64,000 bases of DNA. Source: Diphasiastrum complanatum (lineage: Eukaryota > Streptophyta > Lycopodiopsida > Lycopodiales > Lycopodiaceae). Positions within the stretch are counted from its first letter, which is position 1. Every line of letters begins with the position of its first letter. Below, in pieces: positions 8,996-20,460 of the stretch. Under the pieces are notes generated by a model. That model was not told the origin of the DNA. It did no database searches and saw only the letters and a list, made by a program, of their open reading frames with translations. The stretch covers positions 10,808,528-10,872,527 of the forward strand of contig CM055115.1 of assembly GCA_029204225.1 (NCBI GenBank). Reading direction: 5' to 3'. The position numbers and the translations under genes are program-made.

Positions 8996-11149
8996 GTAGC
9001 TCTTATAGCCTGCCAGCATTCTCATGACATAGGAGTCCACATTATAGTCTTTCCAGCAACTGTAATAGGGATAGATCTCATTTCTCCTTAAGGTTTGACG
9101 ACAGAGTTGTTGACCAACTTCATGGCAGTCAATGAAGTGGGATCCAGGTCTATTCCAAGCATGTTTGCCAATTCTAGGCTTACTATATTCACCACCGATC
9201 CCGCATCTACCATAGCTCCTTGGATAGCTAAACCATATATAGTGACATCAACTTTGGGACAATATCGGTCTACTATGTTGCTGTCCACTTTTCCTATCAC
9301 AGGTGATTCTATCCTCCTCATTCCCAAATTTATCGGCCTCATCATCTGCTTCACCTTCCGGCGGACTGTGGGTGAAAGTTGGAGTAACGGCCATAAGCCT
9401 ATCTCTTATCTCAATTCATTCAAATTCTATCTCCGTCTTACTATGGTTCTATTTATGTGTGGTACAATTTCAACCTTTTCCTTCTTTCGAACTATCTTAG
9501 GTGGCTTTCTAGCTTCCAATCTCTCCACTTCTCTAGGCTCTGTTTTGTCGATGTTGACTATGGATGTATCTATTATCATTGAGGGATCTATCATCTTGTG
9601 CAAGACAGGCACATCACTTGTCTTTTTTTCAGCTACCTTTTTCAAAGACGTAGTGGGAGGATCCATCAGTGTCTTACTTTATGGACCTCATTGTCTCGAT
9701 CTCTATCAGATTCACTGGAGGCCATTCATCCTCCATTTTGGCTTTGCCCTTGTCTTGAGATCGTATTATAGATGGTCTGTGTAGAAAGTTGACTGATCTG
9801 GGGGTGTCAACTACTCTTTCATCTTGTGATCTATGATTCATAGGTCCTGGTCTTAGACTAGGCACCACTAAGGCTTCTCTGTGAGCCCAACATCTATCTT
9901 CCTGGTGACCAGTCTTTTTGCAAAAAGCACAAATTGTGTTAGGACAATTTCTATTCAAGTGGTTTCCTTGGCAGAATTGACATAGTATAACTAGTGGTTG
10001 GTCAAATGGTCTCCTTTGGCCTAACAAGTTCTATTGTCGATTTAAGAAGTTCACATCTGAAGCTAATGTTGACATATTCTCATTCATGACATCAATGTAT
10101 CCTTTGAGCATCTCTTTCATGTCATCTAGTACTCTCATGTCCCTTCTCTGGGCCAGAAACTTGCCTTCTAGTATTAGGTGGCATCAATTCTAAAAGTCTG
10201 GGTGGTGTTCCATGGTTCTGGCATTGCTGCTAGAGGTCTTCGCTCTTGTAATGGTTGGGGATTGTTGTGGACTTGATTTCCTCTATACGTATTATGCTCC
10301 CACACATCCATTCTAAGGTTTATGTTATTCATAGCTCTAGATATGTTTGATGCATGTGTGATGGCAATCTGTGCATCCTCCACTACAAGAGCTTTACTTA
10401 CGACTTCCATTAAAGTCTGAGGGCTACTCTGACGTACTACAAGTTGTATGTCATCCTTTATGCCTCTCAGAAAGAAAGTGAGTAATAGCTGGGGGGGGGG
10501 TAAGTGCACCATGGCATCTACCTGCCGTGTTAATTCAGTTAATTTATGATGATATTGAACCATCGGGGGTGCGACATGGAGCATACTCAAGTAGAAATAG
10601 TATAAGAAATTCTTCAGTGGTCTCAATAGATCTCCTAGGCAAGCTATAATACCATCTCCTTGCTGATCCAGTCAAGGTAAGTGCGAAAAACATCATTTCG
10701 TGGTGGGGATCGGTGATTCGATTAATGAGACATGCGGTCCAAAATGCATTAATGTGAAACTCAGCATCTTTATATGGGGCTCCACGATACTCAAGAATCA
10801 CTCCTTTGAGCTTGGGTAACTCTCCTACGGTGACAGGGATTACTAACGGCTCAGTCAGTCTTCCTGCCATGCTTATAGGTTTTACCTTAGAGGCTACTAA
10901 TGGAGGGGTTTATGGTGTAATCTCTAAAAATATATACAACTGTTTCTCGGGCGATTCCCCTTCTTCTCTTTTATCTCCTGGATCATTTATCTCATCTTCA
11001 GATAGGGTTTTAGTCTCTACTATCTCAGGGTGAGGCCAAGGCTTCCTAAATCCTTTCGTCTTAGGAGTCAGTAAAACACTCAAAGATGGTGGTCGTATTT
11101 CTTCATCCAAGTGCTTCCACGGTAGTGAACCTATGGTGATTGATCCCAC
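8996..11149 (-). pseudogene. gag: Ty3/gypsy gag-protease, minus strand
   Basis: Read right to left: a gag N-terminus (frame 11,149-10,910), the capsid-like domain (from 10,870; MAGRLTEPLVIPVTVGEL, with GSARRWYYSLP) split by a frameshift near 10,600, and its continuation 10,626-10,174. Two zinc knuckles follow at 9,945-9,890 (CQFCQGNHLNRNC as Cx2Cx3Hx4C, CAFCKKTGHQEDRC as Cx2Cx4Hx4C). Then comes a basic linker and an aspartic protease around 9,200 (GAMVDAGSVVNIVS; D-A-G in place of the usual D-T/S-G). Gag packages element RNA and the protease would process the polyprotein. RT and integrase are absent: the sequence stops at the duplication edge near 8,995. A poly-G run at 10,491 lies in a Pro-rich stretch and may be a length error. 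Confidence 0.88.
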
Positions 11150-12080
11150 GTAGTATTTTGTCTACCGGATAATACTCAACTATTGTTGTTTACGCGACTC
11201 ATGGTCTGATCTTAACTCGTTGTTTTATGGAAAATGTCATATTGTACCATCTTGTGAAGTTTAGGTTTCATCCGAGATCTTAAGGTATCCAGCGCATTGG
11301 GTATGTGTATGGTATCTCAACAAGACGTGGTAACTTCTCTCATCTCATTAATAAGACATAGGGTGGGTATCTCAGAAATGAAATCAATCAACTCAATAGG
11401 ACAACTCCTTTTTGGTGTGTAGTTGACGGTTTAAACAACAGAATCATTCTTAACACATGAAATTTGTGTACCATTGGTATTGTTACTTCCATCTATCTTC
11501 AAGGCAATTGTCTCTCCGCTAACTGTAATAGAGCCCTCAGAGGACATTTCCTAACTTGGAAGAGGTGTTGCACTCCAACTTTAACACAGCGCGCTCAGAG
11601 GTTCCTAGGCTTGATGACTGGTTTAGTGGAAAGACAATAAGCACCTAACAACACAAAGTTTTTCTTCTAGTCCTGGAGCCTATTTCAGAGCTAATATGAG
11701 TAATTGATTCGCATCTTTCAATCTATCTCAGTTCATCGATACAATGAAGAAAAGATCTTCCCCAATGGATAATTCCTCAAAATGGTCTATCTTCAAGTAG
11801 TACAGTGTTTTTAGACAATCCAAATCACTTCTCACAACTATTGATAATGATCTCATTTCTTAGAGAGACAACAACCTTCTTTCAAGCAATCAATGGCCAC
11901 TTCCAAGTAGCTCCCGGCAGACGCACCAAAAATGTTATGTGTGCGTCTGATGGTCTAAACAACATAATCATTCTCAACACTTGCGATCTCAGACACATGA
12001 AATTTGTAGACCATTTATAGTATGACTACCCTTCAAGCGATATTCCCTTATCAAGCCACTCCCTGCAGATGCACCAAAAA
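11150..12080 (-). other. 5' leader of the minus-strand gag element
   Basis: No convincing gene. Two PBS-like sites, TGGTGCGTCTGCC (11,915-11,928) and TGGTGCATCTGCAGGG (12,061-12,076), each precede a run of A/T and a TGTTA. A segment is also duplicated within the leader (about 11,425-11,490 and 11,950-12,030, around TAAACAACA...ATCATTCT and ACATGAAATTTGT). This suggests an internal duplication of the leader. Confidence 0.5.
12061..12076 (-). other. Primer-binding site of the minus-strand gypsy element
   Basis: On the minus strand TGGTGCATCTGCAGGG lies four bases after the LTR end (…TAACA). By eye it pairs with about 14 of 18 bases of a plant tRNA-Gly 3' end; the tRNA assignment is tentative. 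Confidence 0.5.
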
Positions 12081-14522
12081 TGTTACAGCATTTCCCACTC
12101 ATGGGATCAAAGCTAAGGGCAAAACAACATAACAGGATACAGCACCACTATGTGTTCAGTGTCGTGCTGTTACGAGAATGGTCGTACACGTCTCAAACAC
12201 AAAGCTAACTAGGGGATCCCTGATATGTTCTATCGACCAAGCCGTACCTCTATAGCTAATAGAAGTTTTCCAGGCCTCTAGAGACATAGCCTATAAAGGG
12301 TTATACTCATTCCTCAGTCTTCTTGAAACTCACGATCTGCACTAATGATATCTTGCTCACTTGCGAAGCTCCAGAGCTACCTCCTTCTCGTATTCTTCTC
12401 GAGGATCTCTTCCAGAATCCATGATGATATCATTTAAGTTCTCTAACACATACTTTGGCAATGGATCGGGAAGCCCTAGATGCAATTCAGTATATTGGGT
12501 AAAAGATCCTCCTAACTCTTTCCACTTAGAATCTTCACTCAACTCATACACTACAAGGGAACTACAGTCGGCATTATGTCTAACTCTGAACAGTCTATCT
12601 CCAACTAGGAGATGTCTATGGAAATCCCTGGAATAGAAATAATGATAAACCCTTCCATTTCTAATCAACTTGAAGAAGTCACCTGGTAAAGGTAACTCTC
12701 ACAATCCTAACCCAGTCATAACAATTCAGGCCCAGATCTTGTCCTAATAGCACTTTGAAGTTCTATGGAGCGTGTTGCTACCAAGACCCATGAGTCGTTC
12801 ATTCTGATGTACACGGATGTTTTGACGCTAAATCCCTCATTATCAACTTCAATGGCTAGATCCCCAGCCCTTACAATTCCAATGGTGGTGTCTAATAATA
12901 TCAGTTCTAGTGAAGCCCATCCAATTATTCCGACTACGGGGCAATGTTCTAGTGAAGCCAATCCAATTATTCCGACTACGGGGCAATACCTCCTTGGATT
13001 TGAGGTGTAGGCCAAATACTAGTTGACTGCTTCTCTGACATGTCAAGCTCTCAATATAACTAACACTCCTCAATCAATAATCATTCACATAAACATATAT
13101 GCATGTGTGGGCTTCTAACATTTCTAGAAGAGGATCAAAATACAGACATTCCTAGTCCTACCATAATCTAGCAGTGGTAATATGTAGGGCTCTGGAGTGG
13201 CTAGGATCTCTGCTAATCTAGCAGCACCAAAGATGGACACAATCCGTTGTTGGTACATTATTTTCAGGCCTGTAAGGATGGTGATATATAGATAAGTTGT
13301 AGCAGTGTATGGAATATTAGGACCTATGGGAGGGCTTGGACGAAACATTCTCGATGCTTATTGTCATTAGGTAGTGAATCATGGCTGTATTATATCACGC
13401 TTTCCCAAAGTATTCGTTAAGTATAACCCTTCCATCTAAATAGTCATAGGAGCTGTTCAAGTGTAGCGTGCAATTACCCAACCATCTTGGTTAGTAGACG
13501 GATGACAGTGAATAGTCAAGAACTGTGTGTTCCAACGGGTTATCTTGACTATTGTGGTTCTAGATGAAGACCGACAATAGGTTTGTTCTTAACTCATGTA
13601 GTGTGTTCCAACCACAGTGAGCTTAACCTCACTCCCGTGTTCCAAGGAGACGAGTATGACTTGCTCAATTCATTCATCACATTCACTCAAGCAACATTCC
13701 TTAAACGCTTTCTCCATCCATTCAAACAAAAGGCAATCATTCTGAGCAAACTAGCAATCTTGTTAGAGTCTAAAACTATCATCACCTCAAATCACAACTA
13801 TCCTGCATTTAACTTTCTCCTGAGACATAACAATACACAGTCTACGAGATCTTTTAGCATGCTATAATCTTTCTTTATGAAGACATGGAAGTAAACAGTA
13901 TGCATTAAAGATTTTTCAATATGAAGTTGTAATCACTTCTGCGACATCTATGACATACACAATTGCATCATCTATCACAGATTGAATACGCAGGTGGCAG
14001 AGTGTGAGAACAAGATGAGGAAACTTACATGTGAGGTTCTCTTCTCAGGTCTCGTCCAGCTCCAGCCCGCAGGAAATCAGAGACCAATCATGCAAAGGTT
14101 AGGCTTCCGGGAGTGTGTAGTGTTGCTGGAGTTCACCTTGTAGACACCAAGAAGTGTTGCTCCTAAGTGCAGACTGGTTGCCAGAATGACTGATAGCCAT
14201 GCAGGATCCAAAGTGAGCTCATGCAGTTCACGGGCAGCTTGATATCGGCTTCCTCATCAGTCTTGTACAAACTGTGTTTAGGAAGTTTCAATCGACAAAG
14301 CAACAGAGACAACATCCTTCGATTGCTCCATAGCAGACAACAATGACAACTCTATTTCAATGATGGCTCTTCAACGATAAACAGACATACATTCTCAATG
14401 GGCCCCCTTATCAGTGATGGAGTTAACATTTGCTCAAATCAGTCCTAGGATTTGGAATTATTCTCACTCAGGATATACATTGCTAATAGCGATTCCTCAC
14501 TGGTTTTAGTAGCCTGATAACA
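12081..14522 (-). repeat. LTR family A, copy 1 (2.44 kb)
   Basis: Plus-strand reading starts TGTTACAGCATTTCCC and ends CTGATAACA, giving TGTTA/TAACA termini. The 12,081 edge is confirmed by two other copies whose flanks differ but whose similarity begins at the same TGTTA (54,656; 17,665 inverted). A PBS-like site adjoins the inner end, so this is the 5' LTR of the minus-strand gag element. On the minus strand a purine-rich run (GAGAGAGTGAGAG) also precedes the outer end, like a polypurine tract. The LTR is long and contains an ORF pair in the sense orientation, described separately. A 94-codon antisense frame at 13,583-13,867 is treated as a shadow. Confidence 0.65.
12357..13015 (-). pseudogene. 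Unknown ORF pair inside LTR A, copy 1
   Basis: Upstream frame 13,015-12,716 begins MAYTSNPRRYCPVVGIIG and contains a 45-bp in-frame tandem duplication (PVVGIIG repeated), then AGDLAIEVDNEGF and a Ser/Arg-rich end. The downstream frame starts at an ATG that overlaps the upstream stop as ATGA (TTATGACTGG), is interrupted by a TGA six codons in, and continues as NGRVYHYFYS...RVRHNADCSSLVVYELSED to DPREEYEKEVALELRK at 12,357. All three LTR A copies keep the same arrangement with protein-like divergence. I do not recognise the family. The length and strand-rich pattern loosely recall a plant-virus 30K movement protein core, an unproven idea. Confidence 0.4.
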
Positions 14523-16092
14523 AAGCTCTCACTCTCTCATAGACCGATGTTTGATCTTCAGTATTCAAACATCTATGGAATGCACTTAATTAGCAGGAAT
14601 ACGTACAAGTCATCATGCAGAACTTCCTCAGAATCATTGAAAAGTCTATACTCAGATTTGCACATATGGATCAGTGCTTTGATAGGAGTCATTATGAAAT
14701 TAGTTATCTCATCACTGTATAGATACAAATAAAAGTATACTGAGAATCCATACTTCAAACGTGATGTAAGATCATTACAGACCAGTACTCATAATGCAAC
14801 TGCCTAAATGCACGGTGAGCACTCCCATAGAGATCGATTGAAGGTAATCTCTCAGTTTCACATCAAAGTAGTGATGTCTGCTCAGGCCTGATAGGTGCTG
14901 CTTAACGCAATCATGCTCATGTAGGTACTGAAACAATGGTCTCTTCAAATGATCGCACCATAAACTGAAACTCGACTGAAAACTGAGTGGTATTCGCACT
15001 ATGAGGATGGTCAATGCAGTAGCGATGGAATGCCTCAAATTTTCATGGAGGATAGAGAGAAACATGATGATACTTCTGTGAGTCAACGCGCGTTCAAAGG
15101 ATGCTCACGTTGTCAACTAGGATTTATCTCCCTATCCCGTCCGTCAGTGATCATGATCTGCATCAATCGCTCAGTATGCAGCCTCCACAAATCTTTATCA
15201 AAGTAGTTAATGCAAGAACGCTGGTCAATCAGAATTTGGAGCTCTGAGACTCTGCCCATATCAGCTCTTGAGCAGGAGTAGACTTAACCAGTAATCCATC
15301 GTTCTCATAATCAAAGTACCATTCCCCTGAAGCTCTTACGTACTTGGGTGATCAATGCTCTCGGAAACAGGATATTCAACAGTACTGATGTTACTCAGAG
15401 TAAATGAGATGCCTTCAGCTACATATCTTTCCATGAACACATTGAAATCTACCACACTCTCCATCTTTGATATGTGTTGGCTCTACGACAGTGATTTTGA
15501 CAGATCAACTCAAGAAATTCTCAAACACAACGATCAGTTCCACGATCCTTTCGGCTCTTATGAAAGGAAAGTTGGTCACCATCACCCTCAACAAATGACG
15601 TAAAGAAGGAATATCACCATCGCACCTATGCAATGCTACGCGATAAAACAAGCATGAAACCATAATGATATGAAAAAACAGAGCTAGTTCTCGATCTGGT
15701 TCTGTTTGCGTGAGGCTGGCCATGCATGTATATCTGTCAATGGATGACGGGCCAACCTTTCGATTTTTCATTTCATCCTACCCTTTGACCATTCAACATC
15801 TCATTTTCAAGGGTTCATTTAGACTTTTTGGCTTTGTGCCATGTGGACTCTTAAATGGCATCGAAGAGTGTGGATAGGGCCACATGGGCACCCATGACCA
15901 AAGTACATGGCCCATGAGGGTCAATGTTCTCATCTAACAGAAATGTCCAATTTGTCAGCATGAGTCAAGGTCTTATGCCCAGTATTTCACATTTTGTCGG
16001 CATCCTCTTAAATTCAGACGGTCTTTGGCATTTTTCTGCTCCTCCTTGATAATTGATCTTTGGGTGGCCCTTATGCATTTAGGTACTTCCTT
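14523..16092 (-). other. Unclassified region with decayed coding-like frames
   Basis: Minus-strand frames at 15,771-15,505 (88 codons, from MKNRKVGPSSIDRYTC), 15,086-14,775 (103 codons, from MTHRSIIMFLSILHENL) and 14,758-14,573 read like pieces of a protein with frequent breaks, but I recognise no motif. They lie immediately upstream (minus sense) of LTR A and may be the 3' end of another element or a captured gene. Nothing else was seen. Confidence 0.25.
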
Positions 16093-16285
16093 AAGTATGA
16101 AGGTTTTGCCCATTTTGGTCCCGTGGCCCATTGTCCTAGTGTGATATTTGATACATGAAGTGACCAATTTTTTGGTGATGGTATTTCTCATTTGGCTTTT
16201 AATTGACGTTTTTGGTCCAAAAAGATCGGTTGGAGAAGAATGTTGGTCTTTGTCTAGAATTCTTGACATTCTCCAAATATCCAGG
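16093..16285. repeat. Repeat D, copy 1
   Basis: About 193 bp matching 62,239-62,432 in the same orientation at roughly 90% or better (TATGAAGGTTTTGCCCATTT through TTGACATTCTCCAAATATCC). On the minus strand both copies keep a frame starting MSRI(L/F)DKDQHSSPTDLFGPK, so it may be coding debris. It abuts LTR A here and repeat C plus unique DNA at the other site. Confidence 0.7.
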
Positions 16286-17665
16286 TCTTCATAAAGAAAG
16301 ATTATGGCATGATAAAAGAACTCGTAGACATTGTATTGTTATGTCTCAAGAGAAAGTTAAATGCTGGATAGTTGTGATTTGAGGTGATGATAGTTTTAGA
16401 CTCTAGCAGGATTGCTAGTTTTCTCAGAATGATTGCTTTTTGTCTGAATGCATGGACAAAGCCTTTAAGGAATGTTTCTTTAGTGAATGTGATGAATGAA
16501 TTAAGCAAGTCATCCTCGTCTCCTTGGAACACAGGAGTGACGTTAAGCTCACTGTGGCTGGAACACAGTACATGAGTTAAGAACAAGCCTATTGTCGGTC
16601 TTCATCTAGAACCATTACCACTACTTGATTATGGTAGGACTAGGGATGTCTATATTCTGATCCTCTTCTAGAAAGCCCACACATGCATAGAGGTTTATGT
16701 GAATGATTATTGATTGAGGAGTGTTAGTTATATTGAGAGCTTGACATGTTAGGGAAGCAGTCAACTAGTATATGGCCTACACCTCAAACCCAAGGAGGTA
16801 TTGCCCCGTAGTCAGAATAATTGGATGTACTTCACTAGAACTGATATCATAAGACACCCCCATTGGAATTGTAAGGGCTGGGGATTTAGACATTGAAGTT
16901 GATAATGAGAGATTTAGAGTCAAAACATTCGTGTACATCAGAATGAACGACTCATGGGTCTTGGTAGCAACATGCTCCATAGAAATTCAAAGTGCTATTA
17001 GGACGAGATCTAGGCCTAGATTGTTATGATTGGATTAGGATTGCGAGAGCTACCTCTACCAGGTGACTTCTGCCAGTTGAGTAGAAATGGAAGGGTTTAT
17101 CATTATTTCTATTCCAAGTATTTTCGTAGCCATCTCCTAGTTGGAGATAGACTGTTCAGAGTTAGACATAATGCCGACTCTAGTTCCCTTGTAGTGTATG
17201 AGTTGAGTGAAGATTCTATGTGGAAAGAGTTAGGAGGATCCTTTACCCAATATACTGAATTGCGTCTAGGGCTTCCCGATCCATTGCCAGAGTATGTGTT
17301 AGGGAACTTGAATTATATCGTCAAGGATTCTGGAAGAGATCCTCGAGAAGAATACGAGAAGGATGTAGCTCTGGAAATTCACAAGCGACCAAGATATCAT
17401 TAGTGCAGGTCATGAGTTTCAAGAAGACTGAGGAAGTGAGTATAACCCTTTATAGGCTATGTCTCTAGAGGCATGGAAAACCTCTATTAGCTATAGAGGT
17501 ACGGCTTGGTCGATAGAACATGTCAGGGATCCCCTAGTTAGCTTTGTGTTTGAGACATGTACGACCATTCTCGTAATAGCACGACACTGAACACATAGTG
17601 GTTCTATATCCTATTATGTTATTTTCCCCTTAGCTTTGATCCCCTCACTGGGAAATGCCATAACA
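16285..17665 (+). repeat. LTR family A, copy 2 (inverted relative to copy 1, truncated)
   Basis: Reverse complement of 12,081-13,883 at about 90% identity, ending in the same terminal TAACA at 17,661-17,665. The outer 0.6 kb of the LTR is missing; repeat D sits at that edge. Together with copy 1 it forms a large inverted repeat with a spacer of about 2.4 kb. Confidence 0.8.
16772..17403 (+). pseudogene. Unknown ORF pair inside LTR A, copy 2
   Basis: The upstream frame from ATG 16772 (MAYTSNPRRYCPVVRIIG) is broken by a TAA where the other copies have TTA. The downstream frame 17,026-17,403 is intact (125 codons, starting MIGLGLRELPLPGDFCQL) and its ATG overlaps the upstream TGA as ATGA. It is the best-preserved version of the NGRVYHYFYS protein. 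Codon-level comparison with copy 1 shows several third-base changes, which hints at past selection on the protein, but only an aligned dN/dS test would show it. Family unknown. Confidence 0.45.
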
Positions 17666-18121
17666 TTCTCTTTGGTCTTAGATTTCTTTTTGAGTTTCAA
17701 GGAAAAGGGCGTCCTGCAAAATTTTAGATATCTTTTTATATTAATAAAACTCGAAATTCAAGGAGCTTTGCTTTTTCGAAAGCAATGTGTCGAGAATTGC
17801 CTCCCTATATAACGATCGCCAAGTGAAGATCTTCAAGAATCCTGTCACATGCAAACCAACAGGACACATGTGGAGCATGAACCACCCAACCAACATGAAG
17901 AGGCTAGCAAATACCCTAACCACTTCCCCCGGGCCCAAGCCACAGTGAATGAATACAAGGCTCAAGAATCTGAAATTCCAATAGGGAGATGGGCGAGCTT
18001 CCATGGTATGTATTCTCTCCAAGAGGAGAGAATATTCCCTTTAGGATCCCCATGCAACCTATATTAAGCTATTGATCTCCTACTCTTGCATTATAGCAGT
18101 CAAACACCATGAAGTGCTCCT
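17666..18121 (+). repeat. Family B right-end fragment
   Basis: After 75 bp of unassigned DNA, 17,740-18,120 matches 5,240-5,478 and extends further, alongside 59,815-60,157. Both extended copies stop at GTGCTCC, which may be the true right limit of family B. Confidence 0.6.
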
Positions 18122-18290
18122 TGTCGGAGAAATGGACTTAGTAGGCGAACACAAGAACATAATAATTTAAGAGCTTCTAATGTGCGGTGGTAGCATAAGT
18201 GATGAGTAGACAACCAGACAAATCAATTAGATACTCAGATAAAACATGGAATCACTGCTATAATGCACTACTTTTCGGGGTATGGGATCC
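18122..18290 (-). repeat. Truncated copia LTR fragment
   Basis: Starts TGTCGGA and shares GACTTAGTAGG, ACACAAGAACATAA and CGGTGGTAGC in order with the left part of the LTR at 53,219-53,911. It therefore represents the same copia family in the same orientation, abutting the family B edge. The remaining LTR and all coding sequence are missing. Bases 18,291-18,366 hold nothing recognisable. Confidence 0.65.
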
Positions 18291-18366
18291 CTTCAATAGT
18301 GTCTATATTTGCCAATTTCATGTTGACTACCTATCAAATTTGATAATTTACTACATCAGATGAAGA

Positions 18367-20460
18367 AGTTTTGTGAAGGTTTGTCTTTTGAAGAAAAATG
18401 CATTTCATGGTAAAATGATTTCAGTTTCCAGCATCAATTTTTCATTGTAAAAAGGGATGGCAAGACATTGCTATTTGCTCTTCTTGCTAGCTTCCAAAGA
18501 CCAGGTTGTTATTTCTTTTGTTTATTCCAGAACATATTATTGTTGGAGCTTTGCCAAATCGTTTGGAGGTGCATTATGTAGTCGCAATGTCGCAAGCAAA
18601 ATAATCCCCTAAAGCTAATTAGTGCATTCATATACCGTAGTCCATTGCAATAGTACAGAACAGCCAATTAATAGAACATCGCTATTACAGAACCCAGAAC
18701 TAACCATCACAAGAATATGTAGATACAAGGAATAACACTGCTCAATTGCATTCCATAGTCCAGTGCAAAACACCTAAAGTTATAGGCTGACTAGCAAACA
18801 TAGTCAACATTTCCAAACACCCAAAATTATAGACTGAACAGCAAACAGAGCCAACATTGCCACTGCTAAGAGGGCTTAGACAAGAAAATTCATCTTGCTG
18901 CTTGCAGTACAATATAGAATCTGGAGTATTGAAAATTCAAAATGCTCGGCTCTCACCCTTAGTCTTTTGAACACTACTGCCTAAATAGTGTAAAATCCAA
19001 AAGCCCCCAATCTGGCTCCAAATGTCCTATTTATACTTTTGTGAGGATACTACAATCCAGTTTCGCAACCCTTCATAATGATCGCAAGTGGTCGGTTCAG
19101 CTTCGCATAGAGACCACATGGAAACCACAATTGATGACCTTGTGGTCACTTATGAACTATTCGGATTGCTCCCGAATATGACTAAACGTTAACTAACCTA
19201 TCAACTTTAACTTCATAAATGTCCTACCATGACGTCTCCTAACTTCAAGACCTTACAACATAATTACATCTTTGTGTAAATAAAACTTCAATTACATAAC
19301 CAACAATCCTACACTTACATTAACAGCCACATATTTACAATGTCCATTGTTATGGCCAAAAAGGCCTAACACATATTCCCCGGCGGGAAAAACCGAGTCC
19401 ATCTCCCAGCTTTTTTCCTGTCACTTCCTATTTTTGACGTCTTTGCTATTGTGTTCACTCTCACTTTCACTTGATGTATGCATTCCTAAATAATGAGTCC
19501 TAGATTCACCTCTGCCCTATGCATCGATCGTAATTGGTTTGTATCTCGCCATCATAGGTGGTGATGTCCAATCCCTTGTTTTTGGTGAGGGGGTGGTCAT
19601 TCCATACCGCAATGGCTTAAGTAAGCGATTCTGATAATCATCTATGATGTCTGATACCAATCGTGGTGTTTGCTTCATCAACATTAGTTTGTTCAGCCAT
19701 TCAATGGTGATTGGTGTGTACTCACTGCTGAAAATCCTCCTCCCAACAACAATATATCCTTCATAATAATGGATATGAATCATCCACATATTTTACTATC
19801 ACTGTGTATAAGGTGTCAAAATTCCAACATTCTCCGACCAAGGTTTAAACTTGGCCTGTCTTTGAATGGTACTATAATGTACGTCATTGTGTGCCTTGAA
19901 ACTTTGCTCAGTTTTATAAAAATATTCCGCCACAAAAAACATAGAACTTCAAGCTAAGATTTCGATCCTGTTGGAATTGTTTACCTTCATTTTGCCCTAT
20001 AAAACTGCCCATGCCAATACTACCTGTGCCTTCAAATCTGACTCCTGCCAGAATTTGTACTACTCTGACTGGACTCATCACTTTTTATGGATGTAATCAG
20101 TCAGGCGTTCACCATCATATTTGTTCCGAACTGAAGGGACCGTAACAATGTCATCGTAACACCGCAAGATATGCACACAACCCGTATATAATCGCAACTT
20201 ATGCGCTATGGTTAATCTAGTTGCTAAACTATATTGAAATTGGGTATACATAGCGATTTCCAAGTACCTGTTATAAAAATTATCATACAATCCTACCCAA
20301 AATCACTTGACATAAGGGTTTGTAACATCCTGCCACAATAGAACTGGTATGAACAATACTTTGTATTATGTCCACATGTAACGATATTTAGTGCACTTCC
20401 GCACTTCCTAGAAAATTAATTCATATAATTGTTAATGATTACTCATTTTATAAAGCAATT
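18367..20460 (-). repeat. Family B copy, inverted
   Basis: Reverse complement of about 1,948-4,107 at roughly 90% identity. It includes the LTR-like module at 18,507-19,371 (TGTTA/TAACA, TATA complement near 19,028-19,035), the Pro/Ser-rich end of the third-ORF region (frame 19,789-19,517, with a deletion relative to 2,590-2,760), and a 70-codon frame at 20,290-20,078. It keeps about 50 bp near 18,540-18,590 (AACAATAATATGTTCTGG side) lost from the copies at 3,930 and 38,580. Truncated on both sides, next to copia sequence on the right. Confidence 0.8.

Noticed and set aside
9095-9784. 229-codon plus-strand frame
   Set aside because: It is antisense to the gag zinc-knuckle and protease region, which reads clearly on the minus strand.
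13583-13867. 94-codon plus-strand frame, also open at 16,586-16,302 (minus)
   Set aside because: It lies antisense within LTR A; the conservation is explained by the DNA similarity of the copies, and a sense frame also survives in one copy.
12357-17403. Naming the LTR A ORF pair as a viral movement protein
   Set aside because: Only a loose pattern resemblance; no diagnostic residue could be confirmed without a profile search, so it is kept as unknown.
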